64,000 nucleotides of DNA from NCBI GenBank assembly GCA_020796225.1, contig CM036756.1:51130363-51194362 (forward strand), given 5' to 3'. Under the pieces are notes generated by a model. The model was not told where the DNA came from. It searched no databases and was given only the letters and a program-made list of their open reading frames with translations. This document shows, piece after piece, positions 36,001 through 47,092 of the stretch. The DNA is from Arion vulgaris. Its lineage: Eukaryota > Mollusca > Gastropoda > Stylommatophora > Arionidae. Position numbers and translations under genes: made by a program. The stretch's first letter is position 1. Each line of letters starts with the position of its first letter.

Positions 36001-38596
36001 TCATGTTCAACTGAGTGAACACTTGATTCCACTCTACAGGTTGCTGTTGTCATGTTCAACTGAGTGAACACTTGATTCCACTCTACAGGTTGCTGTTGTC
36101 ATGTTCAACTGAGTGAACACTTGATTCCACTCTACATGCTGCTGTTGTCATGTTCAACTGAGTGAACACTTGATTCCACTCTACAGGTTGCTGTTGTCAT
36201 GTTCAACTGAGTGAACACTTGATTCCACTCTACAGGTTGCTGTTGTCATGTTCAACTGAGTGAACACTTGATTCCACTCTACATGCTGCTCTTGTCATGT
36301 TCAACTGAGTGAACACTTGATTCCACTCTACAGGTTGCGGTTGTCATGTTCAACTGAGTGAACACTTGATTCCACTCTACAGGTTTCTGTTGTCATGTTC
36401 AACTGAGTGAACACTTGATTCCACTCTACAGGTTGCTGTTGTCATGTTCAACTGAGTGAACACTTGATTCCACTCTACAGGCTGCTGTTGTCATGTTCAT
36501 CTGAGTGAACACTTGATTCCACTCTACAGGCTGCTGTTGTCATGTTCAACTGAGTGAACACTTGATTCCACTCTACAGGTTGCTGTTGTCATGTTCAACT
36601 GAGTGAACACTTGATTCCACTCTACAGGTTGCTGTTGTCATGTTCAACTGAGTGAACACTTGATTCCACTCTACAGGTTGCTGTTGTCATGTTCAACTGA
36701 GTGAACACTTGATTCCACTCTACAGGTTGCTGTTGTCATGTTCAACTGAGTGAACACTTGATTCCACTCTACAGGTTGCTGTTGTCATGTTCAACTGAGT
36801 GAACACTTGATTCCATTCTACAGGTTGCTGTTGTCATGTTCAACTGAGTGAACACTTGATTCCACTCTACAGGTTGCTGTTGTCATGTTCAACTGAGTGA
36901 ACACTTGATTCCACTCTACAGGTTGCTGTTGTCATGTTCAACTGAGTGAACACTTGATTCCACTCTACAGGTTGCTGTTGTCATGTTCAACTGAGTGAAC
37001 ACTTGATTCCACTCTACAGGTTGCTGTTGTCATGTTCAACTGAGTGAACACTTGATTCCACTCTACAGGTTGCTTTTGTCATGTTCAACTGAGTGAACAC
37101 TTGATTCCACTCTACAGGTTGCTGTTGTCATGTTCAACTGAGTGAACACTTGATTCCACTCTACAGGTTGCTGTTGTCATGTTCAACTGAGTGAACACTT
37201 GATTCCACTCTACAGGTTGCTGTTGTCATGTTCTACTGAGTGAACACTTGATTCCACTCTACAGGTTGCTGTTGTCATGTTCAACTGAGTGAACACTTGA
37301 TTCCACTCTACATGTTGCTGTTGTCATGTTTAACTGAGTGAACACTTGATTCCACTCTACAGGTTGCTGTTGTCATGTTCAACTGAGTGAACACTTGATT
37401 CCACTCTACAGGTTGCTGTTGTCATGTTCAACTGAGTGAACACTTGATTCCACTCTACAGGTTGCTGTTGTCATGTTCAACTGAGTGAACACTTGATTCC
37501 ACTCTACAGGTTGCTGTTGTCATGTTCTACTGAGTGAACACTTGATTCCACTCTACAGGTTGCTGTTGTCATGTTCAACTGAGTGAACACTTGATTCCAC
37601 TCTACAGGTTGCTGTTGTCATGTTCAACTGAGTGAACACTTGATTCCATTCTACAGGTTGCTGTTGTCATGTTCAACTGAGTGAACACTTGATTCCATTC
37701 TACAGGTTGCTGTTGTCATGTTCAACTGAGTGAACACTTGATTCCACTCTACATGCTGCTGTTGTCATGTTCAACTGAGTGAACACTTGATTCCACTCTA
37801 CAGGTTGCTGTTGTCATGTTCAACTGAGTGAACACTTGATTCCACTCTACAGGTTGCTGTTGTCATGTTCAACTGAGTGAACACTTGATTCCACTCTACA
37901 TGCTGCTGTTGTCATGTTCAACTGAGTGAACACTTGATTCCACTCTACAGGTTGCGGTTGTCATGTTCAACTGAGTGAACACTTGATTCCACTCTACAGG
38001 TTGCTGTTGTCATGTTCAACTGAGTGAACACTTGATTCCACTCTACAGGTTGCTGTTGTCATGTTCAACTGAGTGAACACTTGATTCCACTCTACAGGTT
38101 GCTGTTGTCATGTTCAACTGAGTGAATACTTGATTCCACTCTACAGGTTGCTGTTGTCATGTTCAACTGAGTGAATACTTGATTCCACTCTACAGGTTGC
38201 TGTTGTCATGTTCAACTGAGTGAACACTTGATTCCACTCTACAGGTTGCTGTTGTCATGTTCAACTGAGTGAACACTTGATTCCACTCTACAGGTTGCTG
38301 TTGTCATGTTCAACTGAGTGAACACTTGATTCCACTCTACAGGTTGCTGTTGTCATGTTCAACTGAGTGAACACTTGATTCCACTCTACAGGTTGATGTT
38401 GTCATGTTCAACTGAGTGAACACTTGATTCCACTCTACAGGTTGCTGTTGTCATGTTCAACTGAGTGAACACTTGATTCCACTCTACAGGTTACTGTTGT
38501 CATGTTCAACTGAGTGAACACTTGATACCACTCTACAGGTTACTGTTGTCATGTTCAACTGAGTGAACATTTGATTCCACTCTACAGGTTGCTGTT
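33063..38596. repeat. 49-bp satellite, about 113 copies
   Basis: Unit GTTGCTGTTGTCATGTTCAA, CTGAGTGAACACTTGATTCC, ACTCTACAG. Copies are mostly over 95 percent identical. Marker variants (TGCGGTTGTC at 35355 and 36335; TTCATCTGAGTG; CAGGTTTCTG) recur at exactly 980 bp, equal to 20 units, showing block duplication. ACTCTACAG/GTTGC resembles a splice acceptor in every unit. No coding potential. Confidence 0.97.
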
Positions 38597-38653
38597 TTCG
38601 GCTGAGAAAAGTAGAATCGTAACTGTATCATGTTTTTACTTATATAAACCATG

Positions 38654-38902
38654 CATTTTATTTTGTCGTGGCATATCCTTAACAAGACGTAGCCATTCAT
38701 AACAGTAATCGGGTCGTCGATTTTCTAGGCACCACTTATACGTCTAGTAGTTTGCCATTGCTTTCTGAACATTGAGATACAATTTTACAATTCGTAAAAA
38801 TCCAAGGAAACTAATTTGCTTCCAAACTTGCCCGCCGCGGAGTTTGAACCAGGTACACTTGGGTTATGATCGAACTCACTACCCCTAGCTTTAGACGCTC
38901 AC
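38654..38902 (-). mobile_element. tRNA-derived SINE, family 2, copy b (249 bp)
   Basis: Flanked by perfect 10-bp duplications ATAAACCATG (38644-38653 and 38903-38912). On the minus strand: A-box-like AAAGCTAGGGGTAGTGAG, B-box-like GGTTCAAACTCC, then CAGAAAGCAATGGCAAACTA and TGGTGCCTAGAAAATCG as in copy a. Same length as copy a and opposite orientation; it lies between the 49-bp satellite and its 44-bp relative. Confidence 0.85.
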
Positions 38903-38919
38903 ATAAACCATGACTGCGA

Positions 38920-39915
38920 CTGTCATTTTCTCAGCTGCACGATCCAGAGATACGACTGTGTTATGTTTTCATCTGGGTAGACAAGGGATGCTGCTGTGTC
39001 ATCTTCACAGCTGCATAAGTCAGGGATGCGACTGTACTGGGTGATGTTTTCAGGCCCAAGTGTACCATAATTCCATCTTACTTTGTGTTTTGTTTCAGCT
39101 TTGTGAACCATACATTCCATCTTACTTTGTGTTTTGTTTCAGCTTTGTGAACCATACATTCCATCTTACTTTGTGTTTTCTTTCAGCTGCGTGAACCATA
39201 AATTCCATCTCACTTGTTTCTATTTTTAGCTGAGTGAACCAGATATTCCATCTTACTTGTTTCTATTTTTAGCTGAGTGAACCAGAAATTCCATCTCACT
39301 TGTTTCTATTTTTAGCTGTGTGAACCATAAATTCCATCTTACTTTGTGTTTTGTTTCAGCTTTGTGAACCATAAATTCCATCTTACTTTGTGTTTTCTTT
39401 CAGCTGCGTGAACCAGAAATTCCATCTCACTTGTTTCTATTTTTAGCTGCGTGAACCATAAATTCCATCTTACTTTGTGTTTTCTTTCAGCTGTGTGAAC
39501 CATAAATTGCATCTCACTTTGTGTTTTCTGTCAGCTGTGTGAACCAGATATTACATCTTACTTTGTGTTTTCTTTCAGCTGTGTGAACCAGATATTCCAT
39601 CTTACTTGTTTCTATTTTTAGCTGAGTAAACCAGAAATTCCATCTCACTTGTTTCTATTTTTAGCTATGTGAACCATAAATTCCGTCTTACTTTGTGTTT
39701 TCTTTCAGCTGTGTGAACCAGATATTCCATCTTACTTTGTGTTTTCTGTCAGCTGTGTGAACCAGATATTCCATCTTACTTTGTGTTTTCTGTCAGCTGT
39801 GTGAACCAGATATTCCGTCTTACTTTGTGTTTTCTTTCAGCTATGTGAACCAGATATTCCATCTTACTTTGTGTTTTCTTTCAGCTATGTGAACCAGATA
39901 TTCCATCTTCTTGTT
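38920..39915. repeat. 42-45-bp degenerate minisatellite related to the 49-bp satellite
   Basis: About 20 copies, period 43-44 bp, of TTCCATCTTACTTTGTGTTT, TCTTTCAGCTGTGTGAACCA, plus a variant with TTGTTTCTATTTTTAGCTGAG. The first part (38920-39060) is more diverged and longer. Each unit has a polypyrimidine-CAG followed by CTGTGTGAACC. CTGAGTGAAC, ATTCCA and TTACTTGTT line up with CTGAGTGAAC, ATTCCA and CTACAGGTT in the 49-bp unit, suggesting common origin. Confidence 0.9.
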
Positions 39916-40004
39916 TATGTTTTCGGCTGAGCAGAGCACGAATGCAGCCATAACTCAACCTCAAGTATATTCGTTGATCATTAAATCTAATATACCAACA
40001 TTGT

Positions 40005-40682
40005 TTTATACTATATCACTATATATCACTATATATCAATATATATAACTATATATCACTATATATTACTATATATCACTATATATCACTATATATCACT
40101 ATATATCACTATATATCAATATATATCACTATATATTACTATATCACTATATATTACTATATATCACTATATCACTTTATCACTATATATCACTATATCA
40201 CTATATCACTATATATCACTATATATTACTATATATCACTATATATTACTATATATCACTATATATCACTATATATCACTATATATCACTATATATCACT
40301 ATATATCACTATATATCACTATATATCACTATATATCACTATATATCACTATATCACTATATATCACTATATATTACTATATCACTATACATCACTATAT
40401 ATTACTATATCACTATATATAACTACATATCACTATATTACTATATCACTATATATCACTATATATCACTATATATCACTATATATCACTATATATCACT
40501 ATATATCACTATATATCACTATATATTACTATATCACTATATATCACTATATATCACTATATATTACTTTATCACTATATATCATTATATATCACTATAT
40601 ATCACTATATATCACTATATATCATTATATATCACTATATATCACTATATATCACTATATATTACTATATATATATATATAC
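40005..40682. repeat. 10-bp AT-rich array (ATATATCACT)n
   Basis: Roughly 65 copies of ATATATCACT with substitutions to ATATATTACT and occasional 8-bp copies (ATATCACT), ending in a TA run. The period is close to one helical turn. Confidence 0.95.
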
Positions 40683-40689
40683 TATAACA

Positions 40690-41131
40690 ACATCGGTATA
40701 CTAGAGATTAAAATAGTATCCGTTGAGATATTAAAGATCAAGTAGAAAGATGGCTAGATGATGATAAAGGATACAACTTCATCTACCTAACATGTACATT
40801 AAATTGATGAGATGAATCAAGAATGAAGAGAAACGTGATATGGTCTTCTTGGTTCCCAGAGAAATTGTTAGAAATGTTGATAAGAGCTTCTACCTGCACT
40901 TACTTCCATAAGTGTCCTTTGTTTTGAATAGACGTCTACATCAAAATTCTGATAGTCATTGACCACGTGATACAAGTGAATGCGTCTGTATCACTCAGGC
41001 TGTTGGAAGCACTAAGTCCATGAATGCAACTAACGGCTGAATCATCACAAAGCTGTCAACATCACAACAAAAAGCTTAGTCTGTTTATTTGGTACTTTTC
41101 ATTATGGTCTAAAATAGGAGAAATTTTCTTC
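40690..41131. other. Spacer without recognised features
   Basis: Unique AT-rich sequence between the 10-bp array and the left inverted repeat of the mariner-type element. Only short frames. Confidence 0.6.
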
Positions 41132-41133
41132 TA

Positions 41134-41238
41134 TAGTCTGTCCATTAATTCGTGAGCACGTTTGAAATTGATTTTTCTCGAAAACTACCTGTTGATCTAG
41201 TGATTTTTGCATGCAGCCTTAGAATATCCATGACGCTA
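41134..41238 (+). repeat. Left terminal inverted repeat of the mariner-type element
   Basis: About 105 bp from TAGTCTGTCC to CCATGACGCTA, pairing with the right end. Confidence 0.92.
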
Positions 41239-41609
41239 AAATAAAGCTAACCAGTAGTCCATAGATGCTACTGATTTTGCACATCGGCGAATTCCTTTGA
41301 TCTTTTATGACAATTGCAAATACGGGGGCTCAAATTTTAGATTTTACAGTATCCCTAGAATTTGTCCATGTCAATTCTATTCATAGGTGTATCTCCATAT
41401 TAACTTGATAGGTCAAGTAATTAAGTGTGTTGCCCTTTATGTGCAATCGTGAACTTGGATACAATATGCAACAGTTAGTCCTCCCCTTCGGTCACCATTA
41501 GACCCCAGGGTGTCTTAACTTCACCACAAATTGTATGATGGTAGACGCATTTGGATATGGAAATGTATACGTTGCTATTTCTCAGTCTGTAATCAAAATA
41601 TGATTTGTA

Positions 41610-42931
41610 TCATCCCGAATCTGACGATTCCATGAGGTTGATAATTGTTACTGGCTGGACAAATTGTAATCCATCTCGGTGCCAGTACTCGTCTTCCTCT
41701 CGGAGCACATGTTCAACACACTTCTTCCAGAACTGCATGTCTATCATTGAGAAGGACTCACGTGTCAGAACTTCAACATCACACATTTTAAACGTCCTGT
41801 TCTGTTCGGCAACTTGCCCTTTTACTTTAGCCCAGACAAGCTCTATCGGATTGAGCATGATATGGAGGTAGTCGCAAAGACGTGTGGCCGTATTCCGCAA
41901 TGATTTTGTCAATATGAAACACCTTTGTCTTATTTTTCATCCTCACCAGGTGCAACAACTCGGGTTTCAAATATGTATCATCGAAGCTGACATTTTCCTT
42001 AGCAAGCCAAGTCCTAATTTGATCTTTTGTATTTGATGCAGTTGGTACTTTGTCTTCCGCTGATACTGCGTTGTGATAGGATGCATTATCCATTACCAAG
42101 CATGATGGTCTGTTTAGAATTGGAAGTAGATCTTTCTCCATCCAGTGCCTGAAAATATGTCCATTAATTTCTGTGTGGTAGTCCCTACCGTCGGTACTTT
42201 TGATTGGAAAATAAGTCCAGCGTCATGGACAAGACCTTCTTCACTACTTCCTGCATGTGTTAGTATAATACGCTGGCCTTTGCTGCTTGGTATTTTTCTT
42301 TTCTGTTCACCGTCTACTGATTGCCATTCTTTAGCATTGGTGTGGTGAGCATTGACCCAGGATTCGTCCAAATATACAATATCATAGCCTTGCCTCCGCT
42401 GCTCACGGATCTGCCTCAGGTATTTACTTCGGGCAGCAATTAAATGTGGCTTTTCACAAATAATATTCCTGACGCCTATAGTTTTTCTGAAGGTGAAGCC
42501 GGCGGCTCTTACAATTTTCATAGAGTACTTTTAGAAATGTCTATGCTGCAATCTGATTGCAGTTTTAATTTCAGTTTCCTGAGAGTAACAAGTTGATTTG
42601 TCGCAAACATTTTCAAGAGCTCCCGTCTTATGACATCTATGTCAAAGTCGTCAATTGTTCTTTTCCGTCCTTGCTTGACATTAGTGCACTTTGTGTCCTG
42701 TTTAATCCATCGGGAAAAGGATTCTCTATTCAGACCAAGCGCCAGTTGCGCTCGTTTCTCAGGGTTATGAATATCGCAATATAGATGACCTCTCTTAGAT
42801 TCCCTACGGAAGTGTTGGTATAGTAAAACTGTAACCTTCTGCATTGTTATAAATGTGCACTTCAGACTCATTATGAATGTGATATCAATGTCAGTTTTGA
42901 TAAGCCAACAAATATGATACAATAGCTTCAT
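41610..42931 (-). pseudogene. DDE transposase of the mariner-type element, frameshifted
   Basis: Four minus-strand pieces together give a transposase. The N-terminus starts at ATG 42929-42931; the DNA-binding region includes REKRAQLALGLNRESF-like residues (EKRAQLALGLNRESFSRWI) and a basic linker KQGRKRTIDDFDIDVI. Catalytic domain: first D in IVYLDESWVNAHHT (near 42370), second D in LVMDNASYHN (near 42085), E in LNPIELVWAKVKG (near 41850). Shifts lie near 42520 (between SKSTL and MKIVRAAGF), near 42200 in an A run (after IFQSK), and near 41865 where bases are lost between LPPYH and LNPIE. It would cut at TA sites. All three catalytic residues survive but the frame does not. Confidence 0.85.
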
Positions 42932-43209
42932 ACAAATAGCGAGATACGCCTATAACTATACAACGGTATCCCAATTATAACGTCATATGCTTTCCGCTTT
43001 CAAAGTCGACTGGGTTAGGTGCACGGGATTTCGTGAAATTGTTGTATACTCACGATATTTCTATGTTACCATAATGTATTTTTAGAACAACGCGTCTGTG
43101 TACCGTAGATCTGTTACTATTGTGTACAATCCGGTGAGGTTGATTTTAATATAACCTGAAGAAGAAATATTTCAAACTACATCAAATTTTCTTGGAAAAA
43201 ATATTTCTC

Positions 43210-43315
43210 TAGCGTCATGGATATTCTAAGGCTGCTTGCAAAAATCACTGAGATCCAACAGGTAGTTTTCGAGAAAATCAATTTCAAACGTGCTCACGAA
43301 TTAATGGACAGACTA
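43210..43315 (-). repeat. Right terminal inverted repeat of the mariner-type element
   Basis: Reverse complement of the left end, 106 bp, with GGATCTCAG against GATCTAG and one fewer T as the main differences. Confidence 0.92.
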
Positions 43316-43317
43316 TA

Positions 43318-43789
43318 ACAAAATGTTTCAGCACGTGGTCAAGAAATATAAAACTAAGATAATCGGATTTCTCTGTTACGAATAGACTGGTCTTTATACT
43401 ATGCAAGAGCGCTTTGATGTAGCAGTACTATACAATTCTCTCTAGCATAAGACCGACAAGTTAAGTCACAAAATCGCAAATTTTCGTTGGAGTGGATTGA
43501 CTTTTTACATAAATTTATCATGACATTGGTCATGACATTTATCATGATATTGACATTTTAGATGATTCTGTGAGTCAGTGGTTATTTGTTGGTGAAGAGT
43601 GTTAATATTTCATAATGTTAACCAAATTTGGAACATAACATCATCTTGTTTTAACTCGCTGTATTGTTTTGTTTTTACATTTCTCTTGATCTAACAATTT
43701 TGGAATGTCTGGGTCACGTGAAGCAAAAAAAAAAGATATTTCCAAGAATTTCTACTTGAGCTGGTCGGTATTGAGCTGGAGGGTTCTTT
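43318..43789. other. Spacer without recognised features
   Basis: AT-rich unique sequence. It contains a short local duplication (TCATGACATTGG / TCATGACATTTATCATGATATTG near 43515). No gene seen. Confidence 0.55.
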
Positions 43790-44525
43790 ATGTCTCACAG
43801 TATTAAACATTTCATTAACAGAAGGGTCAATGAAATCATTCACATCTTACAATACATTACACATTTCGCTGATAGACGTGACCTTTTTACATCTCACAAT
43901 ATATTACACATTTCGCTGAGAGATGTGACATTTTTACCTCTCACAATATATTACACATTTCGCTGAGAGATGTGACCTTTTTACATCTCACAATATATTA
44001 CACATTTCGCTGAGAGATGTGACCTTTTTACATCTCACAATATATTACACATTTCGCTGAGAGATGTGACCTTTTTACATCTCACAGTATATTACACATT
44101 TTGCTGAGAGATGTGACCTTTTTACCTCTCACAATATATTACACATTTCGCTGAGAGATGTGACCTTTTTACATCTCACAATATATTACACATTTCGCTG
44201 AGAGATGTGACCTTTTTACATCTCACAGTATATTACACATTTCGCTGAGAGATGTGACCTTTGTACCTCTCACAGTATATTACACATTTCGCTGAGAGAT
44301 GTGACCTTTTTACCTCTCACAATATATTACACATTTCGCTGAGAGATGTGACCTTTTTACATCTCACAGTATATTACACATTTCGCTGAGAGATGTGACC
44401 TTTGTACCTCTCACAGTATATTACACATTTCGCTGAGAGATGTGACCTTTTTACCTCTCACAATATATTACACATTTCGCTGAGAGATGTGACCTTTTTA
44501 CATCTCACAGTATATTACACACGAC
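43790..44525. repeat. 47-bp minisatellite, about 15 copies
   Basis: Unit TCTCACAATATATTACACAT, TTCGCTGAGAGATGTGACCT, TTTTACA. GAGAGATGTGA and TACATCTCTCAC-like parts make each unit partly self-complementary. Variants CAATATA/CAGTATA and ACCTC/ACATC repeat in blocks. Confidence 0.95.
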
Positions 44526-44714
44526 CCTGAGAGAAGTGACTATCACCTAAATGGGTGCACTAGTATATCATATTCAGGCTATAATAGACATATTCCATCC
44601 AAAGAAAACTGAAAATCGACTCTGGATAGAGGCTGACTAAAATACATCTTCAGCGTTCTGCGACATCAAGACCGGAAGTCATACACGCATGAATAGTAAA
44701 AACGAACTTTTCAT

Positions 44715-45705
44715 ATACTGTAAGTCTTTAAACATAAATCTTCCTGTTGAATCTAGCACCTGTTTACATAAATCTTCCTGTTGGATCTAGTCCATGTTAA
44801 TATAAAACTTCCTGTTGAATCTAGCGCATGTTTACAGACATATTCCTGTTGAATCTAGTCCATGTTAATATAAATGTTCCTGTTGGATCTAGCCCCTGTT
44901 TACAGAAATCTTCCTGTTGGATCTATCACCTGTTTATATAAATCTTCCTGGTGGATCTAGTACGTGTTAACATAAATCTTTCTGATGGATCCTATGTTAA
45001 CATAAATTTTTCTGTTGGATCTAGCCCCTGTTTACAAAATCTTCCAGTTCTATCTAGCCTCTGTTAACATAAATCTTTCTGTTGGATCTAGTCCATGTTA
45101 ATATAAATCTTTCTGTTAGATCTATCCCGTGTTTACAGAAATCTTCCTGTTGAATCTAGTCCATGGTAGCATACATATTTCTGTTGGATCTAGCCCCTGT
45201 TAACATACATCTTTTTGTTGGATCTAGCCTCTGTTTGCAGAAATCTTCCGGTTGGATCTTGTCCATGTTAACATAAATCTTTCTGTTGGAACTAGCCTCT
45301 GTTAGCATAAATCTTTCTGTTGGATCTACTCCACGTTAACATAAGTCTTTCTGTTGGATCTAGCCTCTGTTTACAAAAAATCTTTCTTTTGGATCTAGCC
45401 TCTGTTAACATAAATCTGTCTGTTGGATCTAGTCCACGTTAATATAAATCTTTCTGTTGGATCTAGTCCATGTTAACAAAAATCTTCCTGTTGGATATAG
45501 TATCTGTTTACAGAAATCTTCCTGTTGGATCTAGTCCATTTTAATATAAATCTTTCAGTTGGATCTAGCCCCTGTCTACAGAAATCTTTTTGTTGGATCC
45601 AGCCCATGTTAACATAAATTTTCCTGTTGTATCTAGTCCATGTTAACATAAATCTTCCTGTTAGATCTAGTATCTGTTAACATAAATCTTTCTGTTGGAT
45701 CCAAC
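44715..45705. repeat. 34-bp degenerate minisatellite, about 29 copies
   Basis: Unit TTAACATAAATCTTTCTGTT, GGATCTAGTCCATG. Copies differ at several positions (CCATG, CCTCTG, CCCCTG; TTTACAGAAATCTTCC), so this is the oldest-looking array in the window. Confidence 0.9.
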
Positions 45706-45811
45706 GATACATGTGTGTATGTATGATATTATCTCGTCAAATATATACAAGCACAATAAGCTTATAGCATGTGTTTGTGCAATCACTGTTCGATCGAACC
45801 TTACCTGATTA

Positions 45812-46015
45812 TTCTGTGTCTAGTTGTAACGAAGCGTTTGAGAAAGAAACTCCTCCGTGAGTCATTATTTTAGAATGGCTCGCTGGTTGTGTTCGTAAGG
45901 ACACTCGTATTTCTAGGCTAGGCGATGGGTGTCGTAAGAAATGAGGGTAAGTCGTTCGAATCCAGTGTTTGTCGTTTTTTTTTGAAGCTCTGTACACTGT
46001 TTATTTGTTGATCAT
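45812..46015 (+). mobile_element. tRNA-related SINE-like repeat, family 1, copy b
   Basis: Matches the minus strand of 23.43-23.66 kb through TCTGTGTCTAGTTGTAACG, GCGTTTGAGAAAGAAACTCC, the A-box-like CTAGGCTAGGCGATGGG, the B-box-like CGTTCGAATCC and GTTTATTTGTTGATCATA. An RTE copy begins about 10 bp downstream. The element terminus is not sharply defined. Confidence 0.65.
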
Positions 46016-46025
46016 AGTTTCAGCA

Positions 46026-47092
46026 GCCGCTTGATTAAGATCAGACTAAAGGGAAGCATACAAACATCACAATCCTACAATGCTATGCGCCAACTAATGA
46101 TAGCGAGGATACAAAGAAAGACTCGTACTACGAAAACCGACAAGCAGAATTAGACAAGTCACCATCCCATAATGTTATCATTGTTATGGGAGATCTAAAT
46201 GCGAAGGTCGGACAAGACAACACGCATAGTTATAGAACTATGGGAAAATATGGATGTGGTATGATGAACGAAAATGGGGAACGTTTAGTAAACTTCTGCA
46301 GCATGAACAATCTCGTTATAGGAGGAACCCTATTTCAACATTTAGATATCCACAAATTAACATGGTATTCCCTAATGGCAGAGATAAAAACCAAATAGAC
46401 CATATAATGATCAATGGACCCTGGAGACGCTCGCTGCTAGATGTTGTAGTCAAGAGAGGTGCAGATGTTGGTAGCGACCACCACCTAGTCACAGCTTATG
46501 TCAAACTTAAACTAAGAAAACAGGACAACAGAAAAACTTCCAAAAGAGGTTCGATGTGGATAGACTAAAAGACACGGAAGTAAGGGATAAGTTTATAATG
46601 CAGATAAAGAACAGATTCCAAGCCCTAGAAAGTAATGAAACTACGGATGAAACTGACAACATAGATGGAACATGGGACAACATAGCATCTATATATAGCA
46701 AGAGCAGTGAAACATGTCTAGGGTACCGCACAAAGAAAAGAAAAGAATGGATAACACCAACAACATGGAAAATAATAGACAGCCGAAGAATATTAAAAAG
46801 AAATTGTTAGAAGCAAAGTCTGAAAGACTGAAAGCAAGATATCAAGAACAGTACAAAAGCGCAAGTAAAGAAATCAAACGGGCTGTGAGAGCTGACAAAA
46901 GAATGTATGTTGAAGACCTGGCAGTACAGGCAGAAGAAGCAGCAAAAAGTGTGATCAGGGAACAGTGTACAAAATTACAAAGCTAATAAGCGGAAAACAT
47001 TACAGGAGATCAAATACTCTCATAAAGGATAAGAATGGAATACTATTGACAACGGAAAAGGAACAAGAAATACGATGGCCAGAGCATTTTAA
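46026..47092 (+). mobile_element. RTE LINE copy C, endonuclease part (5'-truncated)
   Basis: Reads from IRLKG near 46040 into the AP-type endonuclease: TILQCYAPTNDSED, VIIVMGDLNAKVGQD, MMNENGERLVNFC, NQIDHIMINGPWRRS, VGSDHHLVTAYVKLKL, then a linker (EAKSERLKARYQEQYK) leading to reverse transcriptase. The very N-terminal endonuclease residues are missing. Shifts near 46060, 46330, 46550 and 46800. The frame breaks at 47089 where a TTAA-flanked element is inserted, and resumes at 48000. TTTCAGCA at 46018-46025 and 49616-49623 may be the target duplication. Confidence 0.9.

Larger units (their letters stand above)
41134..43315 (-). mobile_element. Tc1/mariner-superfamily transposon with both ends, about 2.18 kb
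   Basis: Bounded by TA on each side (41132-41133 and 43316-43317) and by terminal inverted repeats of about 105 bp beginning TAGTCTGTCCATTAATTCG. The two repeats differ by a few bases and short indels. The interior holds one minus-strand transposase remnant. Complete outline but inactive: at least three frameshifts. The gap between the second D and the E is about 82-83 residues, far above the 34-41 usual in Tc1/mariner; this fits the DD82E (Sailor) lineage I recall from the literature. Confidence 0.9.

Noticed and set aside
33063..38596. Coding exon array because of repeated splice-like sites
   Set aside because: Units have no conserved open frame and 49 bp is not a multiple of three; the splice-like motif is noted only as an oddity.
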